A stretch of DNA of 64,000 nucleotides. Source: Casuarius casuarius. Its lineage: Eukaryota; Chordata; Aves; Casuariiformes; Casuariidae. Below are positions 1 to 19,528 of the stretch, in pieces. The stretch covers positions 3,079,581 to 3,143,580 of the forward strand of contig PTFA01000028.1 in the NCBI GenBank assembly GCA_003342895.1, read 5' to 3'. The notes beneath the pieces are model-generated. The model did no database searches. It had not been told where the DNA came from and was given only the letters and a program-made list of their open reading frames with translations. Position 1 is the first letter of the stretch, and each line of letters starts with the position of its first letter. The position numbers and the translations under genes were made by a program.

Positions 1-65
1 GGGGAGGCCGCCGGCGCGTGCGTGCGTGCGTGCGTCATGCGTAGAGCGTGCCGCCGGCCGCCGCG

Positions 66-179
66 CCCCTCTTCCGGCCGCCATCTCGCTCCGCTCCGCG
101 TGCTGCGCTCGGCGCCGCGCCCCTGCCCGCGGCTCTCGCCTTTCCTCCGCTCCGGCCGCGCCGCTCCCGCCCCGGGAAG
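66..179 (+). other. BTF3: BTF3 exon 1, non-coding (5' UTR), approximate start
   Basis: The exon is inferred to start near the pyrimidine-rich CCCCTCTTCC and to end at the donor AAG|GTACGG (179/180). The next acceptor is CGCAG|ATG at 464/465. Spliced this way, the start codon follows directly after the junction. The start is approximate and no transcript was available. The frame of the main ORF stays open upstream in this exon but holds no ATG, and a TAG closes it at 42-44. Confidence 0.55.
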
Positions 180-464
180 GTACGGGGGAGACCGGCTAGG
201 GCGGCTGTGCCGCGGCCGGGCGCTGCGGGCCCGCGGGCGGCGGCGGTTGGGGGAGGGAAGACTGTTACGGGCCGGGCCTGAGGGGAGCTTCGTCTCCGCG
301 GCGCGAGCAGCGCCCCGCCCCGTCCCGGCCGGGCCTGGGGCCTCCTTCCGCCGCGGGGGGGGGAGGGGGGAGCGGCGGCGGGGCCCCTCGCACACACAGC
401 TGCCCCCGCTGCCTGGCGCGCCGCGGCCTGCGCCGCCTCACGGGAGCCCTCGTTCCTTCCGCAG

Positions 465-7065
<6,601 letters not shown>

Positions 7066-7083
7066 ACTAAGTGTCACTTTCTG

Positions 7084-7089
7084 AATAAA
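7084..7089 (+). terminator. BTF3: BTF3 polyadenylation signal
   Basis: A canonical AATAAA lies 18 bases after the stop codon, so the main 3' UTR would be only about 40 nt. That is usual for a TOP-like housekeeping mRNA. Further AATAAA copies near 7380-7398 could serve a longer alternative 3' end. Confidence 0.8.
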
Positions 7090-7992
7090 GTTAAAACTTG
7101 AAAAAGCTACATGGAGCTGCTATTTTATATTGTGACTGCTTTTATTTGATTTATTTTTTAAATTACCTGTTGAGATCACAAGATCTGTAATATTTGGAAA
7201 CTTCTTGAACCTTGCAGCTCTTTTTAGTTATTGCTTGTACACGATATTATTTTTGTGGCCTGGTTGAACTTAAACATATGCTTTCAAATAAGTCAGATTG
7301 CTAATGGGTCTCTGCCTAAATACAATTTTTGAGCAACTTGTATACAAGCAAAACCCCATCTTTAATGAACTTTGGCATATAATAAAAACATAAAATAAAC
7401 TTTTCAGTGTGGCTTCTTGTCAGAAAAGCAAAAAAATTTTTTAGGGTAAAGATTGGCCTTAAATATTAAGCAATCCTAAACGGTCATCTTGCTTTTCTGC
7501 AGAGCATCTTCCTTTTGCTGCAATAGGAAACAGTGGCTTTCAAATTTTTTTTCTGTGCATAATCGAGCATTTTAGACTTAATCAGTGGATTCTCAGTGTT
7601 TACAGGTTGAGTTGCTAAGTCACCTAATCTACTGAATTTAAGAAATACATCTGTATTCTGGAATTACTTTACAGTGTTTTACTATAATGTGAAACATGCA
7701 TCTTGGGAGAGAACTGTAAAGGCTGTAAAGAATAGTAGCAAGCTGCTGGCATCTTGGTGGAACTAGATACTAATGTTACACTTTGTGTTTGGGGAGAGTT
7801 CAATAGGTATCTCCAGGATATAACTATTTAATGAGATTAAAATAATGCTGTCCCAGTATTTTCATTTCATTTATCTGAAAAAAATCCATTATGTGGGGGA
7901 ATGAAAGTATAGGAAGGGAAAAGGTTTAATAGAATTGAATATGGTCTTAAGTCTATATTTAGCATCTTTAGGTGTATTAACTAATAATTGTA

Positions 7993-8030
7993 TTTGGTTG
8001 TTCAGGAGTTGTTTTGGTTGTTCAGGAGTA
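7993..8030. repeat. Small tandem duplication
   Basis: The unit TTGGTTGTTCAGGAGT occurs twice, about 20 bases apart, separated only by TG-rich filler. It is a short local duplication with no obvious function. Confidence 0.75.
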
Positions 8031-10184
8031 TGTTCTTTCTATTACTTACAGGCGTTCCAGAGAATGAGGGAATTTTTCTGGGAAATGAGACTTTAATTTC
8101 CAGTCTGACCTTTGCGTAGCTGAAGCTCCTGGGATGAGGGCTAAAATTTAGACTTGGGAGTTTTTGCTGTTAATGATTGGATCACTTGCACAACCGAAAC
8201 AGAGGATATTAGGCTGGTAGTAGAGTCGTCTTCTAAGGTTTTCTCTTTAGAACAAATACTTTGGGAAGTGGAAATTCATCCTGTTTTGTGCAGGATAAAA
8301 TTCAGGGTAAAGCTTGCAAGATTATGTCATGACATGAAAGTTCTCATCACATCAGGAAAAGGTGGGGCTGTGTTTGACTTGCCCAGCATGTCTGTCATGG
8401 TGTAAGTTGTTGCCGCTCTTGGGAAAGAGCGGAGGAACTTGTTCAAGCTGCTTAGCTGCTGCGGTTTGAGGTAAGGCGGCAGCCTGATGCAAGTGTGACC
8501 TGGCTGAGGTCAGGCGCAAGAACTTACAGGAATGATTTCAGTTTACTTTTTGTTTCAGTGCACAAATACTTTATCAGTAAACTACATTTATAGTTCTGAA
8601 TTAATTCAGATAAGTGCATTTGTTGAACAACTGTGACAATAAGGTGGAGAAGACAAACTATGCAAAGTTGAGTTTTGAAATAGGTGTGGTGACCCCAAGT
8701 GAATTGCCCAATAAGAGGAGAAAAACAAATTCTGCGCATTTGTCTACCACACCTCCTGTGAGTTGTCAACTAAATAAATTTGTGTGCTGACTTCTTGGAG
8801 AAATCAAATGTCATCCATTTTGTGAGTCAAATGAGTAAGTTTTTGAAAATACTCACTCTGTTATCCAAGCCATTGTAGCCCTTGCTTATGAAATGCTTCA
8901 TCTTCATTTCTGTCTCATGAAGTAAGTTAATATCTTGTATGATCTAGACGGTGTTAACCTTCTCCACTATCTAGTATACATACTTGGTGGTTCTTTTTTA
9001 AAAACAAAAACAAAAACCCCACAACTTTGCTGGAAGACTTTTAATATATTTGAAATGCAAAACTAATGCTAATTCAGTGATAAATGGGCATGTGACATCT
9101 CTGTGGAAGTCTATGTGCTAGATACACTCCCAGTCCGGAAATACTGGCATATTTCAATGTAAGTAAGCTGTGGCTGAGGATCAAGAAATGATCAAAGTGT
9201 GTTTGTGATTATAGCAGATTCTAAATGGAAGTAATTGTCCTGTTGAAGTTAATAGTAACCTTAATGTCTAACACATACTCAGTCTTGGATTCCATGCTGT
9301 GATTATTTTCTCTTAATAAGGAATGTGGTTATCTTCCTAGTCTGTCATTAACTGGTAGAAACAGAAAATAGTTACATGTTGATGTTTCTCGTTAGCTTGA
9401 ACTTCTATGTAACCATACTATAATTATGCCATTAGGGACTCACATCTGTAGTCTTGCTCAAAGAAAATGGTTTCATATATCTGTTTGAAATATCTTGGAC
9501 AATGGAGAACTGAAAATAGATGCCTGGATTTCAATTGAAACAAAGGTCTATTTGAGGTTTAATTTTAGAAAAGCTAAAGCAATGCTCTGGTTCTGTGCAT
9601 AAAATGTCACAATAAGCTTTGTAACTACTTGGTTCCAGTGCGGTAGTGTGTACTAATTAAATTTTTCATCAGTTTTGTAACAGATTTTTAGAAGTATTTT
9701 CATAACTTCTAAGCTTCTCAGGCTTTAAGGACTCTGCTTTTGTTTAAAACTAGTATCTTTAATAAAAAAGCAGTTAATCCTTTCACAAGATTGTGAAACT
9801 GTTTTGTTTTAGTGCTGTATGTGTAAATATAAAAGTTCTCTACAATAATTTTTTTAATATTGTTTTTATATAAAGCTCTAGAAGAGGTTTTGAATTACTA
9901 TTTAAAAAAAAAATTCTCTTTTAAGTCTTGTGAGTTTGATGTGGTATCTTTTAGGAAGTGTTCCTGGCTGTGGGGAAAAAATACTGTAGTGCTTGAGAAG
10001 CCAGCTCATGGAACCTGGCTGATCATGCTGTTTGTGAGCATGGATTGGAACATAAAAAAGTAGAGTTAATATTCAGGCTGGATAGAAGAGCCTGTGGGGA
10101 AGTCTGTAGAGAAGATGATGCCTAGATTACAGGCTTAAGTGGCTGATGAGATGGTGGTACATCTACAGAAGGTGTCAAGAGGCG

Positions 10185-10218
10185 AGTGTGTGTGTGTGTG
10201 TGTGGTTCCCCCCCCCTT
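10185..10218. repeat. (GT)n microsatellite followed by a C run
   Basis: About ten GT units are followed by GGTTCC and a run of roughly ten C. It is a length-variable simple repeat. Confidence 0.9.
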
Positions 10219-12904
10219 CCTTTAGCGAGGTAGTTTAAAACTTTTGTCAAGTATTTTGCGTGTTTTGGACTTAAATCCATGGAATGTCGCTCCTGATTTT
10301 TAGCTTTTTTTGTTCCTTTCCTCCTGTAGCTTCAGCCACATCCAGTAATTTGTTAGAGTTGCTGAAAATTTTTCCATTTTATGTGGTAGTTAGAAGATTG
10401 GAATGAAGTCTTTTTACAGAAAAGGAGCTGACAGTGCAGCTGAGGTAAGCTTACTTGGCCAGCCGAGTGGTTTATAGCATGAGATAATACCAAGATTAGG
10501 TTGACTGTGAGTCAACCTGGATAGCTTTAAAGATGGATATAAAGTGGATGAATCTAGAAGCTTTGAGAATCATATGTATAACTTTGTGTACTTTAATCAA
10601 CTTTAAGCTGTGGTTTCTGGATAATACATATATACTTGCACTCTCACCATGAGGATCTTGCATTGTTCTGTTAATGTTCTGCCTTCTGTCACTTCATGCG
10701 TGGACTATCTTTAGGCAAATAATGTTACTTAACAGAAGGAAAGAGTTTGCAATCCTGTTACTCTACTTTCTAGCTAGAATCCTTCTTTTTATAGGAAGTA
10801 GATTTCACAGGTGCAACTTGTATATTGCCTTTATGTTGCACTAAAGCTAGCCTGACAATGAAAAAGCCATCCTAACAGGGGTTTCTGTGTTGTGCAGGGA
10901 TAAATAATGTTTTTACAGATGAGTTGCAGCCCAGCCTCTTGCACTGCTATTGAATCTGAACAAATTCTAATTAGTGAAATAAAGACATAAGCAACAATAG
11001 TTATGTATATCTGTATTATTTCTTGTGCAGGCTGTGCCAGGTATAAATTCTAAGGCATCTTATTACTATTCTGATCCTAGGCCAGTTGAAGGTCAATTTG
11101 ACCATGCAATAACCAATGCTTTTGCTTTTGATATCCAATAACCAACTCATGCAGCACGTCTCTTACTCCGATTCAGTCAGGGATTTGGCGCGTTATGCAG
11201 GATGTTGGCAGCTAATGGCGCCAATATCTGCTGCACTTGAAATACTGATTCTACATTCCTCTTGAACTGAGTAGAAGTAGCTGATTGTTTTTTCCAAGTG
11301 TTGGAAAAATGGTGATGCAGGTAGTGTCCCACTCTCCCAGTTTTCAGGAGACACCCAGAGCTGAGTTTAGTAGGTCTTTCTCTGGTTACAGACCAATGCA
11401 GTTGTTCATGGTGTCACACCTGAGCTAATCATCTCTAGTGGACTTGAGCTGGCATCTCAAAAATTTTAGCCATGGAAAACTGAGCAGTCTTCTGCTAAAC
11501 AACCTCTGTGCAGTGCCTGCTAATCCCAGGCTGCGTCATTCATTCAGTTGTGGCAAACTGTGACTGACTATTTAGAGTGGGATTTAAAATGATTTATTAA
11601 ACTTGGGCTTTGAAAAGTCAGATATGAGGGTGTTTGAAGTGTCTGTTGAAGCAGAAGGAGCTCTGGTTTTAAGCCACAGCTCCTAGAACTGTGCCTAGTC
11701 CTGCTATGCTGCTTTCTTGTTACTTTGTGCAACTGCATCAGGTGATTGTAGAGATAAGAGTGCAGCCTGAGGGTCAGATCTGCTGTCAGCAGTGGCATTT
11801 TGTGAGTTGCTGTTTTGCAATGAATTCTTATTAACTATGCCCTGCATAATTAAGACTGCCACCTTTAAGGACCAAACTGATATCTAGGAGGGCTGCTTGC
11901 ACTCCTAACAGCTTCTGACTGTGCAAGGCAAAGATAATATGATGGTGGTGGTGTGGGCCAAAGTAGGCTGTTGCTGTGTCTGTGAAATTAGTGTTTCATT
12001 GCGACATCTGTGGAGTTGCACACCTGTGCAGTGTAACTGGCAGCCACAGTAGAATGCTGTTGGTAATACATGTGATGGATTAAAATCTTCCTTGCCTTTC
12101 CAGTGTTGTTGACTCTGCAGGACAAGTAGGAGTTAAAAGCAGTGGCTTCACTAAGGCTGCTTTCCTGAGTAGCATGGCTGTGTTGTATAAAGGGAGCAGA
12201 TTTGAGTGAATAGGAACCATTGCTAAATATTTATTAAAAACAAATGCATTTTAAAGACTTCTGCACTTGTGCTGATTTCTAATGTTGTTTGGCTTCATCT
12301 TTACAGATCAGTTAACTTGCGTTTTGTTGAGTTACTGTTGTGGGTTTGAGCTGCCCCCAGTAGCCTTGAGTCTTATGTGAACATATGGTGAAAGACAGTT
12401 ACTGCCTCAAGGCTCTGATCCTGCAAAATTAATGTGAATACAATTGTTTGTAGGATTCATACCTAAACTAAAAATGAGATGAAGTGAAAAATTGAACACT
12501 TGTGGCAGCAAAGTGGCAGGCACATTGATTTGAGGTATTTGTTACAGATTTTTGTCCCTGAGGCAGGTTGCATCCAAAGCAGCAGAGAAGAAATAATGTG
12601 AAAATTCATTTACTCACCTTTTGGCTGCTTTGCACCACTTAGTGGCAGAAATCAGGAGATGCTGCATTTCTCCCTGGTGTAAGGAAGTCCTTAAACAGAG
12701 TGAAACCAGCATAGCCAGTTCAGGCAGCCAGGGTTTGCCTTTAGCATGTGTTGGGGCAGCACTTGGATAGACAATCCCTGTGCACATTTGTAGCATTTTA
12801 TGCTCCAGTAAGTATTACCTAAGGGTCATGTTCTTTAAGATTTTTATTTCTGCTATTGGTAAAGGTTAGATCAGCCGCAAGGTTTCAGGATCCACCGAGT
12901 CGTC

Positions 12905-12926
12905 TTTTTTTTTTTTTTTTTTTTTT
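12905..12926. repeat. Poly(T) run
   Basis: Twenty-two consecutive T lie in intergenic DNA. They could be the A-tail of a minus-strand retroposed sequence, but no such body is recognisable beside them. Confidence 0.85.
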
Positions 12927-15900
12927 AAACCAGCATAGGAAATTCATACTCACATGGATGTGACCTTGTGCACATCTACGCTGGTGTATAGGCTGACCTC
13001 TGTCAGGAACTGTAGACTAGATGGATTGTCATACTGCTTTAGTGTGGCAGGTCTCTCTCAGTTGTAAAATTGTCACTTTTGTTCCATTATATTTGTTCCT
13101 TGTACTTTAGCATTATCCTATTTTAATTATTCATACCATGAAAATAAAGCACTGCTTGTTTCAAAACATAAAGCTGTTTTTATCTTTTCTTTTTCAAGTA
13201 AGTTTGTCTATGTGGTTCTCTAGTCTCATTAGGAAATATAGCAGATTTGAGACACAAATTATGCCAGCAGGCTGTAAACTGAACTGTAAGGGGGACTTGA
13301 GCCTTCAAAATATATTCACTAATGCAGATAAGTGCACCAGCTTATTTTCTGGAAGGCTCTGAGTCATCTTGAAACACGGTCATCTTATGTGAGCAGAGAA
13401 GCATAATGTTTCTGAACAAAACCCTTTTTGGAGACAATGGCAATGCTGTGTGCCTGTGATCTTACCCAGTGTTTGCAGTAGGCTTCATGCCACAGATACA
13501 GAATAGTTAGAGCAAGCTGTTTTTATGATGCATTCTTGGAAGCAACTGATTCTTGAGCACTCTATATTGTTTAAGATGAGCTAGACATATCCTAATGGCA
13601 ATAAATACAGGTTGCAGGGATTTACAGGGTTTAGCCACGGCATGTCCATTTTTCAAGTGTGCCAGAAGCCTGGCTAAGTTCTGCTACATCAGACTTGCCT
13701 GTGGACTGCACGTCATCCAGCATCCTCTAGCTGACAACAATTTAGAAAGGTTGAGTGATGCCATCATGTGGTATATGTTCTCCTGATATGCTTCCAGGAG
13801 AATAACTGGGATTCCTGTGGAAAATGATGCAGGTCCTTAAGTCATTTTCTAGAAAAAGTTACGGGCTCTGAAAAGCCTGTCATCTGGCTTATCTGCTGTA
13901 TTTCGATTTTGGTGTTAAAAATGAGATTTTCATAGAGTTGATCTATATAATGAATCAGAGCAAATTTCTTCACAATATAGGTCAGAATTTCTTTAGAGAT
14001 TTATCCAGGGATTACTTAGGTTGCTTCTTGGAGGAAAAGGATGAACTATACAGTGCAATCACAGAGCTATAATCCACCTTGTTGCTGTGCCTAGTTTACA
14101 TCTCCCTTTCTGCTGGGCTCTGCAGCCTTCCCCTGATCCACTAATTCTTGCGTGCATGGTTGGCTTCATCAGTGTTCATCTGCTGAAGACTGACTGACAT
14201 GCCCTGCAGTCTTGTATGTGTAAAGAATTGCTAGCTTAATTTGGTAACAAATCAACCTCAACAGAAAGATCTATTCAGACGTCATTCCTAGGAATAAACC
14301 CTAACAATATCTTTGATCTTTAAAGTTCCAAGCGACTGGATTCCTAATTCAGCCGGTTATATGTTTGTTGCCAGAGAGAGCAGTGTATTTCCTGAAAGCA
14401 TATGTGCCGCACAGCAGGAGGTGCGTGCAAGCGGAACTGCTATAACAATACTAATGATGACCAGTCTAGTGATGGGCCATGTCTGCACTCCAGTGATTTA
14501 TACCATTGTTGTAAAGAAAAAAAAAAATGTGGCCCACAATGGTCAGGAAAAACTGTGCTGGAATGTCCCTAACAATCAGCTTTCAAGTAAAAAATGCACA
14601 ATGGATTTAGTCTATCACAGTAAATATGAATGTGTTTTGGTTTTTTTTGTTTTGTTTTCTTTTTTCCCCTTTATCCCTTACCCTTTAGAGTGTTGTAAGA
14701 ATATGGAGTTGCATCTGGTTCATGCTAGGGATTATCCAGAGCAGTGAATGCGAACTGCTTAGGCAGAACAAGTTACCTAGAACTAGCATAACCTTTTTTG
14801 GTTGCTCTACTTCTGACATTTTTGTTCTAAGAAATTATAAAACAACACTTAGGAAAATAAAAAGTAGTTCTGGCTCTTTTATTGCTGTCTTGTAAGGCTC
14901 CAAGTTAAGTAGCCTCATTAGAACAGGAAGGAATGTGCTTCAGAATTACTTAAAGGTTAATGGAAGAAGGTAGGACTAGGCACTGTAAAATAGACATCTT
15001 TGGAAATCCAAAAATAGTGCTTACTATGAATAGAAGTTTGTCTATGTTGTTTTTCAGCTAGGTTTGAATAAGGTTGAATGGCTGACTTCCATCTCTGTGG
15101 AGATGAGTAGCAGAATATTTCCTTCAACGTGTACCATCTGGAGACCAACTGCTGAGTCCTCCCTGAAAAATGAATGCTGGGGGTAGTCCTTGCACCATGG
15201 CTCCAGGACTAGAGTTTGCCTCTGGTGCCACAGTGAGGAGCTGTGATCACCTGTTGTGGAGCTTGGAAAATGTGGAGAGCAGAAAGCCTGTTCTGTGTTC
15301 TGCCCTACATTCCCTGGCTCCCTGCTGCAGGCACCTGCTCCCTGTATGACATGAAGAAACAGTGTTGGGTGCAGTTATGCTTTTAAACCAAGGGAGAAGC
15401 CACAGGAGGCTGGAGAGAGATGAGGCTGTACTCCGGGAAGGTCTAGCAGGAGGTTGCTGCTTTCTGTAACTATCCCGGAAATTCAAGTGGTAATTCAAAG
15501 TACAAGACAGATGAACAAAGAAGGCAACAGAGTGGAACAAGGTCCCAGAGAAAACCAAAGAGCTCATCCAACTTTACATGTGAATACTGATGCTAACACT
15601 GTCCATGATTAACTCTCTTTGATTGACTGAATCCTGTCTGGATGGAAATGTATAGATTTAAATTTATGTTCTCTTTAAGAATCTCTTTAAAGATGGCATG
15701 TTAACTTTTAATCAAATACTAAAAATCTATTTATGGCTGTTCTCTCCATTTTTTTTGTTGATTCAATCTCTATTCGCAGTCATTGCTTAAATGTGAGAAA
15801 GCAGGAATTATTTGAGCAATTAAAGTGGATACGCAATGTTTTGCTTTCTCTGTGGTAGAATTAGTTCCCATCTGTATTATTGCCCTCTATGAATAGGGCT

Positions 15901-16326
15901 GCTTTCTTCTTCAATTTTCACTCGCCTCCCTGTCAACAAATAAAAGGCTGTCTGTCTTAGTGTAAGGCTTCCAAGCTATCACAGCCACCACTAGCTGTAA
16001 ATGAATGTTAATTCTGATAAACATCCTACCTGCTGCACTGCAGATGACAGTTCACTTGTTGTGGGCTTTCTGCCAAATAGACCAGAATACACTGCAACAT
16101 CAAACATGAATGAGAGAGACAAAGACTTTGTGCAACTCTGAAGCATTTGGCTATTATTATTACATCAAACTGTGCTGGGCATGTGAGGCAGAGTTCATGA
16201 CATCTATGATTGCATGCTGCACACTGAAATTTGGCAAAAATAATTTAGTTAATCAGAAACAGCACCTTACGTTAAACAACACTCTGGAATACAGAATGCT
16301 GTCACTCACCAGGAAATGTAAAATAT

Positions 16327-19300
16327 TTTATTAACAATCCTATAAGAAATTACAGGGCCAAGTGATTTTGTCAAAATGCTTAGGGAGAATCAACTTGGAG
16401 TTAGATTCAGGGCTCACAATTTTCAAATTTCTCCAGTCCTGTGGCATGCTATGGTGAGAAAACACTGTGCTGCATTGAGACCCACAGGCATGGCTCAAAG
16501 GTAACTCCTAGTATCTTTTCCCTGCCAGCTGAGGGGGAAGGCTACAGAAATAATTCACTCAAACAAAACGCATAAACTGACGTTTTAAAACATGTATCAA
16601 CTCTGGATTGGGGCTTTTAGATTTTATCACTATAAACAAAGAAAACTGAGAAGGGCTTGGGGTTCCTCACTCCTAGAACTATTATACTGAGAAATATTTA
16701 CACCAGGAGAAATCAAAATTAATCACTGTGCCTTTAAAAAAACCAAAAGTATGTGGAGTGGGGCCATGCTGTTAATACTGCAAAGTCAGCAGCTGTCTGT
16801 GCTGTCTTTATGCTGATTTTTCCAGTGAAAGTAAAACTTTATCTTCACATAGAGTTTGTCCCAGTTTGTTAGCTCTGACCAAGTTTCTCTCAGGATACCT
16901 GAATTACAGCTTATGAAATACTGCTGGCTATTCCCTACAGGGCCATCACAAGGGCCACTGACAACTTCAGTTCCATGTGCATTGCTTTAGCAGCATAAGG
17001 TAATGCTACAGAAAGGGCTCTCACTGCAAAAATCAGCTTCTGAAAGATGACTGTCTTCACTTCTACATTTGTTTTTGTGGGATGCACAGTGATTCTTAGA
17101 ATAGCTTGAAATTCTAAAGCAAAAAGATGGAATAAATTTTACATTTTACTATCTTGTTCCATATCCCTCCATTTTTTCATATAATTGGAAAATTCATTTT
17201 CTTGGATGTATTTCCATATAATATACTGGTTAGTTTCTTTCACATATATTTAAGGCAATGCTGACTGAAGTTTAAAACAAAATGCAGATCAGATACTGGA
17301 TGTTTTTCATTAAAAAATTTTTTCTTGTAATACAAGTATTACAGAAAGAGGAAATTTTGCTCCTCATGCATTATTACATAGCATGTTTTTACAGATGTGT
17401 TAGAAATTAACCAGAAACAGCACAGGCTATGAAGTTTTAGGAGAAGTTTGCATTTTCTATTCTCAACAAACAAGAAAGTACTTAAAAGGGTTACAGTTCA
17501 AAACTTTTTTTTAACAATGGCCATGAAATCTATTTCCAATATGCAAGCTTACAGTAATTGCCACTTTGCATTATTTTATCTTTAAATACATTTTTACATT
17601 TACATTTTTCTAGATATTGATTTAATTATAAAACATAATTTCCCTGTCTCAAGACATGTCACATTTACTGTTTCGTTTGACAAACCTAAAAGCATGTGAT
17701 AAAGTGGATGTAAACCCTATATTAGAAGCAAAGAAAGTACTTAAACACTGTGAGGCAGACACTACTACTCAGTTAAATGTACCAAGTATTTCACCAATGC
17801 CTGCAAGATCAGTTACCTTTCCTTATTTCAAAGTGCCTCCCTTAAGGTTCATTCCATATAAGATATCAGCTTCCTGAAAAAAAAAAAAAGATTTCTTGAC
17901 TGGTTCTCGCAGCAACCACATTTCAGAGTTTAACTTTGCCCTGATTTACACTTTTAATACACCACAGAAGTTTCAGTACAAAGTCGGAGAGAAATTTGGC
18001 CATGAATTCAGGTTTAATTCATACAGGTTTGTTGGTTTTTTTCTCCCCCTACATTTTCCCCTTGGTGTATATTCAGTCACTTTGAAATAAAAAAGCTAGC
18101 ATTCTGAATGCATTATTTCTCTGGCTCTGACCCAAAGAACTCAGCTGGATTATCCCTGGCCTTCCCCATACCCTTCTCTGGGACCCCAGTGCACGTACTT
18201 TACACAGTACTGATTTGCTTTGTGTTTGGAACAATTTTCAGATAGAAAAACTGAACATAGTGGAGACGCAGTGCTAGTAATACAGCTAGTAACTTACTAG
18301 CTCGTTTGTCCTATACATGTGCAGTCCACTCATGTCATTGCAGCTCTAGGGGAAAAGCAAATTGAGTAGGAGACTGGGCTCACTCACCATGGCTTGGGGA
18401 ACAGCGGAGGGGATGTGGGGTGTATGTATGTGAACACGTCAGACCTCTAGTGGACATGACAGCTAAATGCCTATGTAAATGCATGTGAACAGCACATTTG
18501 GGATCCGTATGTAATGACATGGAAAAAAGTTCTGAAAGGTCTGTTTCAAAAGCTCATCTATTATTTGTACAAAAATATCATGTCCCATCACTCAATGTAG
18601 TTGTGATGAAGCACAGGTGTCCTCTAGGAAATCTATTAACATTCCCTCATTTTCCACCTCATTTCAAAATCGTGTAATAGCCGCTCAGATTTACAGCAGT
18701 TACAATGGGACACCTGAAGGACCACATTTCAGCTGAGAAAGGCTGGAGTGCAGTGCATTCTGGCTTCTCTTCCCACCTTGCTGATGTCTGCTGTTCAGCC
18801 ACAGCAGGGAGGATATTTAGGAACTAGGTATTCTGTGCTTACAATTGAGAGGGGGTTCTTTATACCAGAGAAATTTGTACCTAAAAGGACACTCTTACCC
18901 AGTTGTTCTAGAACTAGAATGCGAAGGCAGAGGGATGCAGAAAGAAATCTGATAGGAATTAAACTACCATCATCCAAGTCCTCCAATTTATTATCGACTT
19001 TTTAAAAATCAAACACAAAAGCTGGCACAGTAATTTTAACAGAGGATTTCAAAAACAAATGATACATGGTGCACATTTTGGTACTATTAACAATAAAGAC
19101 ATCTACCTTCTATGGTGATATACCTCAATATCTGAACAAATTTCTTCCTGTGAATATATTATCGATGTGAAGAAGCAGGACACTTGGTACAATACCACCT
19201 ATTGCACTTGGTGTGAACATTTAGACAGTCAAAACTGCTTTTATTCACAAAGTTTTCATACATCACAACAACTGACATTTTCTTTTTAGTAAAAGGATGA

Positions 19301-19472
19301 CATCACATATTTCTATAAATAGCAATGTAAGAAGAGGAAACATATGTTAAACCAGTTAAATATTTGAACTGAGGTAAAGTTACAAAATAAACAACCCCTA
19401 TCACTGATTACAGGGCTAAAAAGCAGTCCACATTTCCAAGCCAAGAGCTGAAACCCACAGAAGAGCCAGACG
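16327..19472 (-). other. ANKRA2: Probable ANKRA2 3' UTR and flank
   Basis: About 3.1 kb of AT-rich, repeat-poor sequence lies downstream of the ANKRA2 stop. Minus-strand AATAAA signals (plus-strand TTTATT) occur at 19240-19245, giving a short 3' UTR of about 250 nt, and at 16327-16332, giving a long one. Which one is used cannot be decided from sequence. No coding potential was recognised on either strand. Confidence 0.45.
19240..19245 (-). terminator. ANKRA2: Candidate proximal polyadenylation signal of ANKRA2
   Basis: Plus-strand TTTATT reads AATAAA on the gene strand. It lies about 230 bases after the ANKRA2 stop codon. Confidence 0.45.
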
Positions 19473-19528
19473 TTATTCCTTGATATTTTGAAGTAGCCTT
19501 AATAAATGAGACTCAATAACCTGTTGAA
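19473..19528 (-). CDS. ANKRA2: ANKRA2 coding exon 8 (residues 296-313 and stop)
   Basis: The acceptor is TCTGTTTTAG|TTC. The exon encodes (V)[17 protein letters not shown] and then TAA (19473-19475). It lies about 1.05 kb from exon 7 and is too short to appear as an isolated open frame. Confidence 0.95.

Larger units (their letters stand above)
7106..16320. other. Convergent intergenic region between BTF3 and ANKRA2
   Basis: About 9 kb of AT-rich DNA separates the 3' ends of two convergent genes. It holds a GT microsatellite followed by a C run (about 10185-10216), a poly(T) run (12905-12926) and a small direct duplication near 7993-8030. No open frame longer than ~145 codons or with recognisable homology was seen on either strand, and no tRNA-like structure was noticed. 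Alternative longer BTF3 3' ends could extend into its first ~300 bases. Confidence 0.7.

Noticed and set aside
37..39. ATG at 37 as the BTF3 start
   Set aside because: It is out of frame with the exon-2 coding sequence after splicing and probably lies upstream of the transcription start.
12330..12400. LTR-like GTTGTGGGTTTGAGCTGCCC motif
   Set aside because: It recalled avian ERVL LTR ends, but there is no paired LTR, target duplication, primer-binding site or internal region nearby.
14313..14747. 144-codon open frame between BTF3 and ANKRA2
   Set aside because: It contains a translated poly(A)/poly(T) stretch, has no recognisable domain, and sits in AT-rich intergenic DNA.
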